Made by a program: the position numbers and the translations under genes. Shown piece by piece: positions 1 through 7,849 of a stretch of DNA of 21,107 nt. The stretch covers positions 79,235 to 100,341 of the forward strand of contig DDRA01000015.1 in the NCBI GenBank assembly GCA_002343545.1. Direction: 5' to 3'. Positions within the stretch are counted from its first letter, which is position 1, and every line of letters starts with the position of its first letter. The notes under the pieces are model-generated. The model did no database searches. It saw only the letters and a list, made by a program, of their open reading frames with translations, and was not told where the DNA came from. Source of the DNA: Bacteriovoracaceae bacterium UBA2428. Its GTDB lineage: Bacteria; Bdellovibrionota; UBA2428.

Positions 1-2
1 CC

Positions 3-383
3 CACGCGGGCGACCTCATGGATTGGGGCGCGGTCGAACGCATGGACGAGGCCCAGCGTGCGCGTCTCGCCAAGGATCTGAAGGCCTCCGCGCTCGTGCT
101 GTTGAGTCTGCAGGTCGAGCCGCTCAAGGAGGGTCTCGCGGGCCTCGTGGGTGGCGCCAAGTTCAAACCGCAGGCCACGCTGCGGCTTCGCGTCTACGCC
201 CAAGACGGGAAAGAAATCCTCTGGGACGTGTCGAACCTGCGCGGAGAGGCTGCCGAGGGCGACGTGAAGATCGTCGGCGGCGCCGAGAACAACCGTGGCG
301 TCGACGCGCTCATCCTCGAGGCAAGCCGCAAAACGTGGCCCCAACTCGGCGAGCGCTACCGCGCGGAACCCTCGAAGAACTAA
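3..383 (+). CDS. Hypothetical protein, C-terminal part (5' end outside window)
   Basis: The reading frame is open to the left edge, so this is the last 126 residues of a longer protein. The first ATG in view (position 18) has no signal peptide or convincing ribosome binding site, so I treat it as internal. The visible part alternates a helical stretch rich in Ala, Arg and Leu with a beta-like stretch (LRLRVYAQDGKEILWDV) and a final helix ending KTWPQLGERYR. This pattern resembles the C-terminal domain of periplasmic lipoproteins, but I do not recognise a family. It ends at TAA (381-383), which lies inside a 6-bp inverted repeat TCGAAG-N7-CTTCGA (372-390). The next gene on this strand starts 131 bp further on. 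Confidence 0.6.
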   Translation, partial: HAGDLMDWGAVERMDEAQRARLAKDLKASALVLLSLQVEPLKEGLAGLVGGAKFKPQATLRLRVYAQDGKEILWDVSNLRGEAAEGDVKIVGGAENNRGVDALILEASRKTWPQLGERYRAEPSKN

Positions 384-487
384 GCTTCGACGGACGGAGC
401 GTCCCCGAAATCCACGCTTTTGGGGAGCGCCGTTCCAAAGCGCCCCCGAACTCGTTCTCGATGGCGTTCGGATTTTGGATCCGACGA

Positions 488-503
488 TGGCAAATATCTT
501 GCA
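488..503 (+). promoter_or_regulatory. Candidate sigma-54 promoter (-24/-12)
   Basis: TGGCAAATATCTTGCA keeps the sigma-54 core: TGGCA, then TTGCA, with GG and GC separated by exactly 10 bases. The consensus is TGGCACG-N4-TTGCW, so only the CG after TGGCA differs. The predicted transcription start is about position 514, one base before the ATG at 515, so the message would be practically leaderless. That is odd and lowers my confidence. Confidence 0.4.
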
Positions 504-514
504 TCCCGCGGGAC

Positions 515-1294
515 ATGGAAAACTTGAATCGAGCCAAAGAGTTTCTTGCTTCCCATGTCAGACCCAACACCTCGCGCGGAGAACGCCTCCTCGCGGGCCT
601 CGTGGGCGGCGCCTTGGGCCTCTACGCTTTGAGAAAGCTTTGGCGCGGCGAATCGCGTCTGGCCGCGATCGGCGCGCTGGCGTCGGGCGGAGCGCTGGTC
701 GCGCGCTCGGCGACCGGGTACTGCCCGGTCTATGATGCACTCGGCGTGAATACGCTCGGCGTGGATCGTTCGACCCGTCCGCCGGAGGGCGACGCCGTAG
801 CCGTTCCGGCCGATCACGGCGTGAAGGTCGAGCGGAGCATCATCATCGAGCGCTCCGTGCGCGACCTCTACGGATTCTGGCGTCAGCTCGATAACTTGCC
901 GCGCATCATGCGCCATCTCATCTCGGTGCAGGATCTCGGAAACGGAAAGTCCCACTGGGTCGCCAAAGCTCCCTTCGGCCAGAAAGTCGAGTGGGACGCC
1001 GAGATCATCAGCGAAGTCCCCGGCGAGATGCTCGCCTGGAAGTCCCTCGCGGGATCGCAGGTCGACAGCGCCGGTTCCGTCCGCTTCGAGAAGGTCCAAG
1101 GCCAGGGAACCGAGATCAAGGTCAACCTCAAGTACGACCCGCCGGGTGGCCGGGCGGGCGCCTTTGTCGCGAAGATCTTCCGCATGGACGCGGCCTCCGA
1201 GATCGAAGCCGATCTGACCCGCTTCAAGCAGATCATGGAGACCCGTCGAAGCCTGGACGAGATCAGCGGCGAAGCGGACCTCGCGGCGCACTGA
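515..1294 (+). CDS. Membrane-anchored SRPBCC protein (YgaP-like helices + START-type domain)
   Basis: 259 residues. Residues about 25-64 form two hydrophobic helices followed by GYCPVYDALGVNT, a signature of the YgaP-like/DUF2892 inner-membrane module. Residues about 93-245 form an SRPBCC (START/cyclase-like) domain beginning KVERSIIIERSVRDLYGFW, predicted to hold a hydrophobic ligand in the cytoplasm. This two-part architecture is a known one in proteobacteria; the ligand is unknown. I chose ATG 515 because the DUF2892 module needs the residues just before it; an in-frame ATG at 461 would add an untypical basic leader. There is no good ribosome binding site, and a candidate sigma-54 promoter ends 12 bp upstream. 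Its last 32 bp overlap the 3' end of the convergent amylase gene. Confidence 0.8.
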   Translation: MENLNRAKEFLASHVRPNTSRGERLLAGLVGGALGLYALRKLWRGESRLAAIGALASGGALVARSATGYCPVYDALGVNTLGVDRSTRPPEGDAVAVPADHGVKVERSIIIERSVRDLYGFWRQLDNLPRIMRHLISVQDLGNGKSHWVAKAPFGQKVEWDAEIISEVPGEMLAWKSLAGSQVDSAGSVRFEKVQGQGTEIKVNLKYDPPGGRAGAFVAKIFRMDAASEIEADLTRFKQIMETRRSLDEISGEADLAAH

Positions 1295-2657
1295 GGCCGG
1301 GCGCGAGCACGATCGCGTCACGCGGGCCCACGCGGGCCTCTAGCCGACCGTCGCTCTCGATGCGCCAGATGCGCTTCGAGAGCGGGTCCCGGTAGCTTCC
1401 CGGCGCGAGGCCCGTCGGCAAAGACGCCGACATCGTGCTCGACTCCCGGTTCAAGACGACGAAAGCGCGATCTCCGCGTCCGAACGCGATTCGATTGCGC
1501 CCGTCGCTCCACCAGTGCGTGACCGGCGTCTCGCCGGCGTGTTCCCGCAGGGCAAGGAGCGGCGCGACGAAGTCGAGCCGGTGCTCGCAGCGCCATCCTT
1601 TCGCGCACGCCGAAGCCGTCGTCGCCGGCGGCCCCTGCGCATCGTTGGTGAAGTCGTAGCTCGAAAGTATCTGCGGCTGGCCGTAGGGCCACGCCAACAT
1701 GAAGAGGCTCGCGAGACGGTAGATGTCGCCGTCCTTCGCGCCGAGCACGTCGCCGTCGCCGACGTGGGCCCGTTGGGTGTCGTGGTTTTCCAGGAAGACG
1801 ACGGCCTTCGCCGAAGGCGGATAGCCCCAGGGCTCGCCGAAATTCGCGAGCCACGCGAGCGAGCCCCGCTTGAAGACGCGCGCGAGGTCCGCCCCGTACT
1901 TGAAGGAGAGCACTTTTCCGAGCGGAAAGTACTCCGCGGCCCGCACGACTTCGTGGTCTCCGTCGTCGATCGACTCGTGGTAGGCAAAGAAAGGCCGGCC
2001 GACCTTCGCGTAAATGGCCTCGAGATCGCGGGCCGGGATATGCTTGGCGGCGTCGATGCGAAACCCGCTCGCGCCGAGCCCCAAGAGATCGCGCAGGTAA
2101 GCGGCCAACGTGGATCGCACGTGCGCGCTGCCGGTCGCGAGGTCGGACAGCCCCAGCAGGTCGCAATTTTGGATCTCCCAGCGGTCCCGCCAATCCCGGA
2201 TCTGGCCGTCGCCATGACGGCCGCAACGATGGAAGTCGCGCGCCTGGTAGAGGCCGGGATATTCGTAGGCGCGGAAGACGGACCCGAAGCTCCCCGAGGC
2301 GGCTTGCCCCTGCGGGGGCCGCGCCGTCGTATGGTTCAGCACGGCATCGACGTAAACCTCGACGCCCGCGCGTGCGCAGTCTCGCATCATCGCGGCGAAC
2401 TCGGCGCGGCTTCCTCCGCGGCTCTCGATCCGGTAGCTCACGACTTGGTAGCGCTCGTACCAAGGACGGCCCTCGAGCACGACGTGCTCCTGCGGCGGGG
2501 AGACCTGTACGGCGCGAATCCCCTTCGGCCCGAGCCAATGACGGCACTCTTTCGCGACTTCGCTCCACTTCCATTCGAAAAGGTGCACGAAGGGGCGCCC
2601 GTTCGCGGAGGCGATCCCGGGGACGCTCAGCGCGAAGAGAAATAAGGATCTCAGCAT
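1263..2657 (-). CDS. Secreted alpha-amylase, GH13, animal-like type
   Basis: 464 residues that should hydrolyse internal alpha-1,4 bonds of starch or glycogen outside the cytoplasm. The signal peptide is MLRSLFLFALSVPGIASA. The fold starts at VHLFEWKW and GPKGIRAVQVSPPQEH, as in animal-type amylases. GH13 regions are in order: DAVLNHT (104-110), GFRIDAAKH with nucleophile Asp202, YHESIDD with acid/base Glu228, and FLENHD with Asp293. A shortened beta domain C follows (about 380-455). Of the three chloride ligands of pancreatic amylase, Arg (200) and Asn (291) are present, but the third Arg is Gln329 (YGQPQILSSY), as in chloride-independent members. The six or more Cys suggest disulfides. It is alone and divergent from the OmpA-like gene, with AGGAT about 11 bases before the ATG. 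Its stop overlaps the neighbouring SRPBCC gene by 32 bp. Confidence 0.93.
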   Translation of the reverse strand: MLRSLFLFALSVPGIASANGRPFVHLFEWKWSEVAKECRHWLGPKGIRAVQVSPPQEHVVLEGRPWYERYQVVSYRIESRGGSRAEFAAMMRDCARAGVEVYVDAVLNHTTARPPQGQAASGSFGSVFRAYEYPGLYQARDFHRCGRHGDGQIRDWRDRWEIQNCDLLGLSDLATGSAHVRSTLAAYLRDLLGLGASGFRIDAAKHIPARDLEAIYAKVGRPFFAYHESIDDGDHEVVRAAEYFPLGKVLSFKYGADLARVFKRGSLAWLANFGEPWGYPPSAKAVVFLENHDTQRAHVGDGDVLGAKDGDIYRLASLFMLAWPYGQPQILSSYDFTNDAQGPPATTASACAKGWRCEHRLDFVAPLLALREHAGETPVTHWWSDGRNRIAFGRGDRAFVVLNRESSTMSASLPTGLAPGSYRDPLSKRIWRIESDGRLEARVGPRDAIVLAPGLSAPRGPLRR

Positions 2658-2759
2658 GCCGCCGTGGATCCTACACCGTCATCCCTTGAAGCGCCCCGAA
2701 GTTCCTCGCGCCCGAGGCATTTGTCCCCATGAAATCGGCTCAAGTACCCGTTCCGAGGC

Positions 2760-2775
2760 GGGCATGCTTGTTGCT
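2760..2775 (+). promoter_or_regulatory. Candidate sigma-54 promoter for the OmpA-like lipoprotein
   Basis: GGGCATGCTTGTTGCT matches TGGCACG-N4-TTGCW at five of seven -24 positions and all five -12 positions, with GG-N10-GC spacing. The predicted start of transcription is near 2786, giving a leader of about 54 bases with AGGGAG (2825-2830) before the GTG start at 2840. It lies in the 182-bp space between the divergent amylase and OmpA-like genes. No sigma-70 promoter stands out there by eye. Confidence 0.5.
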
Positions 2776-2839
2776 TAAGGTGGGGGACGACGGCGACGCG
2801 AGAAAACGGCGTGCCGTTCAACCAAGGGAGATACTCAAC

Positions 2840-4225
2840 GTGAAAATCATGAACCTCGCCCTCGTGGGCTCCGTCCTCGCATTCGCGGCTTGCTCGAGCC
2901 GTCCTCCGGCGTACGACATCCCCGCGACGGCCAATCCCAACGACGAAATTTCCAAACTCGAAAGCGGCCTGAACGAGCTCCGCACCCTGAACGGCGACGT
3001 CTTGGCGAAGTCGGACCTCGATAAGGCGCAAGATTGGCTGAAGGAAGCCCGCGAAGACTCCAGCTCCAACGAAGACGCCGAAGAAATTCTCGATGACGTT
3101 CGCAAGGGTCAGGCTTACCTGCTGCGCGCTCGCCAAACGGCCGAGCAGCGCACGCCCAAGGCGCAAGCCATCCTGACGGCGCGTCAGGCCGCGCTCGCCA
3201 CGGGCGTCCGTGAACACGCCAAGCTCCAGCGCGATCTCGCCAACATCGACGAGGACTTCGTCGACGAGATGGACGATCTGGACGACATGAAGCCGCGCGA
3301 AGTCTCCGACTTCCAGAAGCGCTACCTCGATCTCGAGCTCGCCGGCGTGCAAGAGAAGCAGCTCGGTCATGCCCGTTCGCTCATGCGGGGCCTGAAGTCC
3401 GAGGACGCCGACATCAAGGCGCCGAAGACCTACCGCCAAGCCGACGTCGACCTCAAGAGCGCCGAAAACTTCGTGATGGCGAAGCGCACGGACTCCCAAG
3501 GTTACTCGGCGGACGTGACGCGCGCCAACGAGAGCGCCGAATTCCTCGCGGCCGTCATGGCCGAGATGAAGAAGGACCGCAAACTGAGCGAAGAGTCGGC
3601 CATCGCCCTCGTTCAGCAGAAGCGCCAGATCACGGAGCTCCAAAGCGGGCTCGCCAAGACGCAAGCCGATCGCGAAGCGGCGCGCGGTCAAATCGCTCAG
3701 CGCGAAGGCCAGCTCTCCGCCAAGGAGCGCGAGCTCGCCGCCGCCAACGAGAGCGTCCGCATGCAGGCCGCGATCGAAGCCGCCCGCCAAGAATTCAAGG
3801 GCAACGAAGCGGAAGTCTTCCAACAAGGCAACAAGCTCGTCGTCCGCTTGAAGTCGCTGCAGTTCTCGTCCGGTCGTTCGGAGCTTCCGGCTGCGGGCAT
3901 CGCGATCCTCGGCAAGGTCAAGGGCGTCGCCGAGAAACTCGGTCCCGATGCGATCGTGGTCGAAGGGCACACGGACTCCGTCGGCTCCAAAGCCGTGAAC
4001 ATGGAGCTTTCGAGCGATCGTGCGAAGACGGTCTCGGACTACTTCAGCGCGAACGGCCTCGAGACGGCTCGCATCGAGTCGGTCGGCTACGGCTTCGACC
4101 GTCCGATCGCATCGAACAAGACGAAGAGCGGCCGCGCGCAGAACCGCCGCGTCGACGTCGTCATCACGCCGAAGCCGAGCGCCGCTTCGGGTGAAGCGGT
4201 GGACCCGGCCGTTCAAGCTCGCTGA
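2840..4225 (+). CDS. OmpA-family peptidoglycan-binding lipoprotein
   Basis: 461 residues. The N-terminus MKIMNLALVGSVLAFAAC is a lipoprotein signal with Cys18 as the probable lipidation site, though the box (FAAC) is slightly off consensus. Residues about 35-310 are a long, charged, mostly helical region; the first part resembles DUF4398, and the part around 250-310 looks like coiled coil. Residues about 330-445 are a complete OmpA C-terminal domain: EGHTDSVG (375-382), the region around SSDRA (391-395), and GYGFDRPIASN. Asp379 and Arg394 sit where OmpA binds diaminopimelate. It should link the outer membrane to the cell wall. I chose GTG 2840, not ATG 2849, because AGGGAG is 9 bases upstream and it supplies the Lys of the signal. 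A strong terminator follows. Confidence 0.92.
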   Translation: MKIMNLALVGSVLAFAACSSRPPAYDIPATANPNDEISKLESGLNELRTLNGDVLAKSDLDKAQDWLKEAREDSSSNEDAEEILDDVRKGQAYLLRARQTAEQRTPKAQAILTARQAALATGVREHAKLQRDLANIDEDFVDEMDDLDDMKPREVSDFQKRYLDLELAGVQEKQLGHARSLMRGLKSEDADIKAPKTYRQADVDLKSAENFVMAKRTDSQGYSADVTRANESAEFLAAVMAEMKKDRKLSEESAIALVQQKRQITELQSGLAKTQADREAARGQIAQREGQLSAKERELAAANESVRMQAAIEAARQEFKGNEAEVFQQGNKLVVRLKSLQFSSGRSELPAAGIAILGKVKGVAEKLGPDAIVVEGHTDSVGSKAVNMELSSDRAKTVSDYFSANGLETARIESVGYGFDRPIASNKTKSGRAQNRRVDVVITPKPSAASGEAVDPAVQAR

Positions 4226-4245
4226 TCGAATCCCGACTTCCGACC

Positions 4246-4290
4246 GCCCCCGCCCCACGTTAAAGTGGGGCGGGGGCTTTTTCTCTTTTT
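4246..4290 (+). terminator. Strong rho-independent terminator after the OmpA-like gene
   Basis: A perfect 13-bp stem (GCCCCCGCCCCAC with its complement, 4246-4258 and 4265-4277) closes a 6-base loop and is followed by a T-rich tract to 4292. It lies 20 bp after the OmpA-like stop codon. The ribosome binding site of the next gene (GGAGG, 4293-4297) begins directly after the T-tract. Confidence 0.93.
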
Positions 4291-4306
4291 TTGGAGGAAA
4301 CAAGAC

Positions 4307-4783
4307 ATGACTTCCGGATACGGTTCGGATCCTCGTTTGGACCTCGTACTCGAACGCGTCGTCGACCTTTCGCCCGAACGGATTTGGGAAGCGTGGACGA
4401 AGCCCGAACACATCGTGCACTGGTTCACGCCCGCGCCTTGGCGGACGACCGCCTGCGAGCTCGACCTGCGTCCCGGCGGACTCTTTCGGACGACGATGAA
4501 GTCACCCGAGGGTCAGGAGTTCCCCAACGCGGGCTGCTTTCTCGAGGTCGTGCCGAACAAGCGCCTCGTCTTCACGGACGCCCTGAAGGCCGGGTTTCGC
4601 CCCACGGGCGAGGGCTTCATGACGGCGATCATCGAACTCGAGCCGAGCGGCTCGGGAACGAGGTACCGGGCGACGGCTTTGCACAAGGACGAAGCCGACC
4701 GCAAGAAGCACGAAGAGATGGGATTCCTGCAGGGCTGGGGCGCCGCGCTCGATCAGCTCGTCGCCCACATGAAGAAAAAGTAG
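4307..4783 (+). CDS. AHSA1/SRPBCC family protein
   Basis: 158 residues, full length for this family. It opens with [19 protein letters not shown] and continues [22 protein letters not shown], the typical start of bacterial AHSA1-domain (CalC/YndB-like) proteins. The C-terminal helix is [19 protein letters not shown]. The fold is a helix-grip cavity for a hydrophobic ligand; the bacterial members are mostly uncharacterised and need not act on Hsp90. GGAGGAA (4293-4299) sits 7 bases before the ATG and fixes the start. No promoter space exists between the upstream terminator and this site, so expression probably depends on read-through of that terminator or on a promoter within the end of the OmpA-like gene. 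The convergent next gene ends 12 bp away. Confidence 0.88.
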   Translation: MTSGYGSDPRLDLVLERVVDLSPERIWEAWTKPEHIVHWFTPAPWRTTACELDLRPGGLFRTTMKSPEGQEFPNAGCFLEVVPNKRLVFTDALKAGFRPTGEGFMTAIIELEPSGSGTRYRATALHKDEADRKKHEEMGFLQGWGAALDQLVAHMKKK

Positions 4784-4795
4784 GGAACCTGGTCG

Positions 4796-5686
4796 TTAAG
4801 GCGCGCGGGAGTCGCCGGCGTAGAGCCGGTACTCCTTCGGCCGGATGGGGTCGAGGAATCCGCCGCTCAGGTTCGCGAGGTAGTGCGCGAGCACGTTCTG
4901 CGTTCCTTTGATGCCCCAGATTCCGTAGGGCGCGATGTTTCGGCCCCGGTCAAAGGTGCCGGGCAAATCGCCGACCGCGCTCATGCAGTTCATCGCGGTC
5001 GTCTCGCGCGGCGAGCGCGTCTTGCGGTCGTCCGCGAGATAAAGCAGCCGGCCTTCGGCCAGCTGGCGCACCCGCTCCATGCCCAAGGCGTAGAGCTCTT
5101 CCTTCACGCGGTAGGGGCCCCAGATGGCGAGCTGTCGATTGTACTCGCGAGCCCACGCCAGGCTCGTGCGAAGATCTTGGTAGTTCTTGGCGGGCACCGG
5201 CTCGCAGGGATTGCCGAGGACTTCGCGGGCGGCGGCCGTGAGCAAATCTCGGAAGCCGACGCAGATGCCCTTCTTGAGCGGCGCTTCGGGGGTCGACTCC
5301 GGCAGGGGCTCGTTGAAATCCGCGGGGAGCCAACTGATCGTGGCCCAATGCTGCTTGCCGTTCGTCTCGACCGCGACGAAGCTCGCGAAAGTATGGGAAT
5401 CCGACGCCGGATTCTTGCGGCTTTGGTACGCGAAGGGAACGAAGAAATAGGCGGGAGCCGGCGGAGGCGCGGTCTCGCCGCGATCCTTCGCGGCCTGGAC
5501 TTCGGCCGCGCGGTCGTTCTTCACGCGGGCCGCGATCTCGGCCTCCAAAATCTTGTCGAGGTTCTCCGGAACGGTCGTAGGGGCGGATTCCCGTATCGTA
5601 TCCGCTTCCTCGGGGACGGCCGGAGGCTCAGCACCGACCGAGAGCGTCGTCACGACGGAGAAGAAGAGAGGGAAGAATTTGTTCAT
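4796..5686 (-). CDS. Secreted protein of unknown function
   Basis: 296 residues with a clear signal peptide (MNKFFPLFFSVVTTLSVGA, cut before EPP). Residues about 20-80 are low-complexity, acidic and Pro/Ala rich, probably a flexible linker. The remaining domain contains YFFVPFAYQSRKNPASDSH, then TFASFVAV and AMNCMSAVGDLPG, and ends HYLANLSGGFLDPIRPKEYR. The DSHTFASF segment and the later Cys/His residues could mark an active site, but I do not recognise the family. AAAGGCGG lies about 7 bases before the ATG. It is the downstream gene behind 5821-7728 on the same strand, separated by 134 bp that contain a weak terminator, so it may have its own promoter. Confidence 0.75.
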   Translation of the reverse strand: MNKFFPLFFSVVTTLSVGAEPPAVPEEADTIRESAPTTVPENLDKILEAEIAARVKNDRAAEVQAAKDRGETAPPPAPAYFFVPFAYQSRKNPASDSHTFASFVAVETNGKQHWATISWLPADFNEPLPESTPEAPLKKGICVGFRDLLTAAAREVLGNPCEPVPAKNYQDLRTSLAWAREYNRQLAIWGPYRVKEELYALGMERVRQLAEGRLLYLADDRKTRSPRETTAMNCMSAVGDLPGTFDRGRNIAPYGIWGIKGTQNVLAHYLANLSGGFLDPIRPKEYRLYAGDSRAP

Positions 5687-5720
5687 GGTGACCGCCTTTC
5701 TCGGTTAAGGCGGCCAGTCT

Positions 5721-5745
5721 AAAGAAAATTCGATCCCAAATCGAA
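5721..5745 (-). terminator. Weak terminator after the 635-residue secreted protein gene
   Basis: Read on the minus strand, a 6-bp stem TTCGAT/ATCGAA with a 5-base loop (5729-5745) is followed by TTTTCTT. It lies about 75 bp after the stop of the upstream minus-strand gene. The stem is short, so termination may be partial. Confidence 0.4.
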
Positions 5746-5820
5746 GAAAAACAAGCGAGGGGACAACTCTCAACACGCGTCCCTTTTTTCCGTGGCGTTT
5801 CGACCGCCGCGGTCCGAAGC

Positions 5821-7728
5821 TTAACGGCAGCGGGCCGGCATGTTGCGGGCCGTACCGGCCGCGATCATCTCGACGGCGGTTTGCTCGACCGTGAGCTTGT
5901 TCGTGTTCGTGTCGTAGTGGCACATGTCGTGGCAACCCGACTGCGAGACGCGCGTGCAGCTCCAGCGAGCCCCCGCCGGGCGGTTCTGCTGCGAAGCCTG
6001 GAAAAGCCAGCTCAGGAATCTGGGGATCTTGTGCGTGACGTTGTTCTCGTCCTGGTAGCTGAAGCCTTCCGTGCCCACGCAGATGTTGCAGGGATACTTC
6101 ACGATCTTGAGGAGGTCTTCGGGCTTGCCGGGCTGGTAGCTCGGCGCGGCCGGCGCGGGTGCGCTCGCGGCCGGCGAGGCCAGGCACTGCTCGACCTGCT
6201 TGCGGCCCGAAGCGGCGGCGCCACCGTTCAGGCGTTGGTAGCTCTGGAACCACTCGCCGTTCATGTTGTGGCCCGCGAGCGAAGCCTGCGAAGTCGCGGA
6301 GGCCGAGCGGTTTCCTTGGCCCTGGCCGTCGACGACGCTTTCGAGCAGGGTCGTGCGCGGGTGGACGTTGATAAGGGTCACGTCGATGTCGTCGAGCGGC
6401 CACGGCAAGGGAACGACCAGGCGCAGATCCAGGTCGACGCCCGCCTCGAGGGCGACGCGCGCGACCGACGACGAAGCCGCGGCGATCTTGATGCCCTTGT
6501 ATTGGTCCATGCTCGTCACGCGGTAGTCGATGGGGCCCGCGGGCGCGACGAGCTTATCGCCCTTCGCGATCTCGTAGTTCAGGATGTTGAACTGCGAGGA
6601 GAAGCCCGTTTGCACGAGGGGCTTCGCGAAGATCGAGAAGTTGATCTTCACGAAGGGGTTGTCGCGGATGACCTCGGGCAGGAGTTCCACGGGCGAGTAC
6701 TTGATGTTGACCTCGGCGCCCATCGAGGCGTTCGGGGTCTTCTCGGCGCCCGAGCGCGCGGGGCCCGAGACTTCGTCGGGACGCGCGGGGTAGTCGCCGG
6801 CGGCCGGGGCCCAGACGGCGTGCTTGGGGTTCACGTCGCGGGAGCCGAAGCCGACTTGCGACTGGAAGCCGATGGTCCGGTTGTCGATCCAGCTTCCGCC
6901 CGTCGCGAGGTAGGTCGGGTTGAGCTGGCTGACTTTGAGGCCGGGGGTGCGGCCGTAGACTTCGGCGACCTTCGCCTTGCCCCACGGACCCGTCACGAGC
7001 GATCGGTAGTTGCCGTTCGCGTAGGGAGCGAGGCTGAAGCCCATCGCGCGCGCGATCCCGAAGCCCGGCTTGGCCGAAACGACGCCGTAGGGAGTGACGA
7101 CGCTGAGGGTGGGGATCTCGACGGCGAAGCCTTGGCTTAGGCCGTCGGCGCTCACGTCGAGGCCGTGAACCGAGACGATCTCGAAGGCTCCCGCTTTCGC
7201 GCCCGGGGCGTTCGACTTGACGGCGCGGGCCGTGATCTTCTGCGTGAAGACGTCGAGGCAGCCGATGGCCGGGACGCAAGCGCGACCGCGGTGGTAGCCC
7301 GACCAGCTGAGCGTCTTCGGATCGAAAGAAGCGAACTGGACGGTCTGTTCCATGGCGACGTTGCCGAGCGCGGTGGACGCGACGGCCTTCGAGACGATGG
7401 GGGCGTCCTTCATGTCGCGGAGGAGGCAAAGATTCGCCGCGGTGTGGGGGATGGCGTAGCCGCCGAGACCGTTCCACATCGTGCTCGCGTTACCGCCGCC
7501 AAGGTGCGCGCCGAGGTAGAGCTCCTGCGTGCCCTTCACGCAGTTGTTCGCGGTGACCTTGCAGCCCACCGCCGAACCGAACTGCTGGAAGAGCTTGCAA
7601 AGCGCGTCGACCGACGAAAAGGCATCGTTGCACGCCACGGGGGTGACGACGGGTTTGCCCGCTTCGTCCGCGTGGGCGAGGCCGGTCGACAACAAAAGGG
7701 AGAGGGAAAGGAGAAGGGGCTTCGACAT
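5821..7728 (-). CDS. Large secreted protein of unknown function
   Basis: 635 residues. I place the start at ATG 7728, which gives the signal peptide MSKPLLLSLSLLLSTGLAHA; the frame stays open further upstream, but that leader would be basic and would read through the promoter region of the divergent gene. The mature part starts with Cys-containing segments (ACNDAFSSVDALCKLFQQ), has a long beta-rich middle of Gly, Val and aromatic residues, an Ala/Pro linker (SPAASAPAPAAPSY), and a C-terminal domain of about 100 residues with clustered Cys (YPCNICVGTEG, SGCHDMCHYDTNTNK). The Cys pairs suggest disulfides in the periplasm or outside. No known family comes to mind. There is no Shine-Dalgarno before the ATG; the message may be leaderless. 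Confidence 0.8.
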   Translation of the reverse strand: MSKPLLLSLSLLLSTGLAHADEAGKPVVTPVACNDAFSSVDALCKLFQQFGSAVGCKVTANNCVKGTQELYLGAHLGGGNASTMWNGLGGYAIPHTAANLCLLRDMKDAPIVSKAVASTALGNVAMEQTVQFASFDPKTLSWSGYHRGRACVPAIGCLDVFTQKITARAVKSNAPGAKAGAFEIVSVHGLDVSADGLSQGFAVEIPTLSVVTPYGVVSAKPGFGIARAMGFSLAPYANGNYRSLVTGPWGKAKVAEVYGRTPGLKVSQLNPTYLATGGSWIDNRTIGFQSQVGFGSRDVNPKHAVWAPAAGDYPARPDEVSGPARSGAEKTPNASMGAEVNIKYSPVELLPEVIRDNPFVKINFSIFAKPLVQTGFSSQFNILNYEIAKGDKLVAPAGPIDYRVTSMDQYKGIKIAAASSSVARVALEAGVDLDLRLVVPLPWPLDDIDVTLINVHPRTTLLESVVDGQGQGNRSASATSQASLAGHNMNGEWFQSYQRLNGGAAASGRKQVEQCLASPAASAPAPAAPSYQPGKPEDLLKIVKYPCNICVGTEGFSYQDENNVTHKIPRFLSWLFQASQQNRPAGARWSCTRVSQSGCHDMCHYDTNTNKLTVEQTAVEMIAAGTARNMPARCR

Positions 7729-7735
7729 GCGTTCG

Positions 7736-7764
7736 GCGATATGCGAACGGCAAGGCCGGATCAA
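7736..7764 (-). promoter_or_regulatory. Possible sigma-70-type promoter, leaderless
   Basis: On the minus strand, TTGATC (7759-7764) and TATCGC (7736-7741) are separated by 17 bases. Transcription would start about 7729, right at the ATG of the 635-residue protein, which would explain the missing ribosome binding site. Both boxes match only partly. Confidence 0.25.
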
Positions 7765-7766
7765 TT

Positions 7767-7784
7767 CCTTTCGCGATCGAAAGG
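7767..7784. promoter_or_regulatory. Inverted repeat in divergent promoter region
   Basis: CCTTTCG-CGAT-CGAAAGG is a perfect 7-bp inverted repeat with a 4-base centre. It lies between the divergent start codons at 7728 and 7850, just upstream of the possible promoter at 7736-7764. It could be an operator for one or both genes. No U-tract follows on either strand, so it is not a terminator. Confidence 0.4.
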
Positions 7785-7849
7785 CCGCGACCGGGCCCGG
7801 ATCTTCGTGATTCCGCCAAGGGGGATGTGAGATCAAGGATTTGCCTTTA

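Noticed and set aside
2651..4420. 589-codon open frame on the minus strand opposite the OmpA-like gene
   Set aside because: It mirrors the OmpA-like gene, which has a lipobox, a full OmpA domain and a terminator. The opposite frame is a by-product of high G+C and codon bias.
4668..4683. Sigma-54-like GG-N10-GC with TTGCA inside the AHSA1 gene
   Set aside because: It lies within coding sequence, the -24 box is poor, and no gene follows on that strand.
5881..7140. 419-codon plus-strand open frame opposite the large secreted protein
   Set aside because: Arg/Asp/Val-rich composition without motifs or ribosome site. The minus-strand frame has a signal peptide and Cys pattern.
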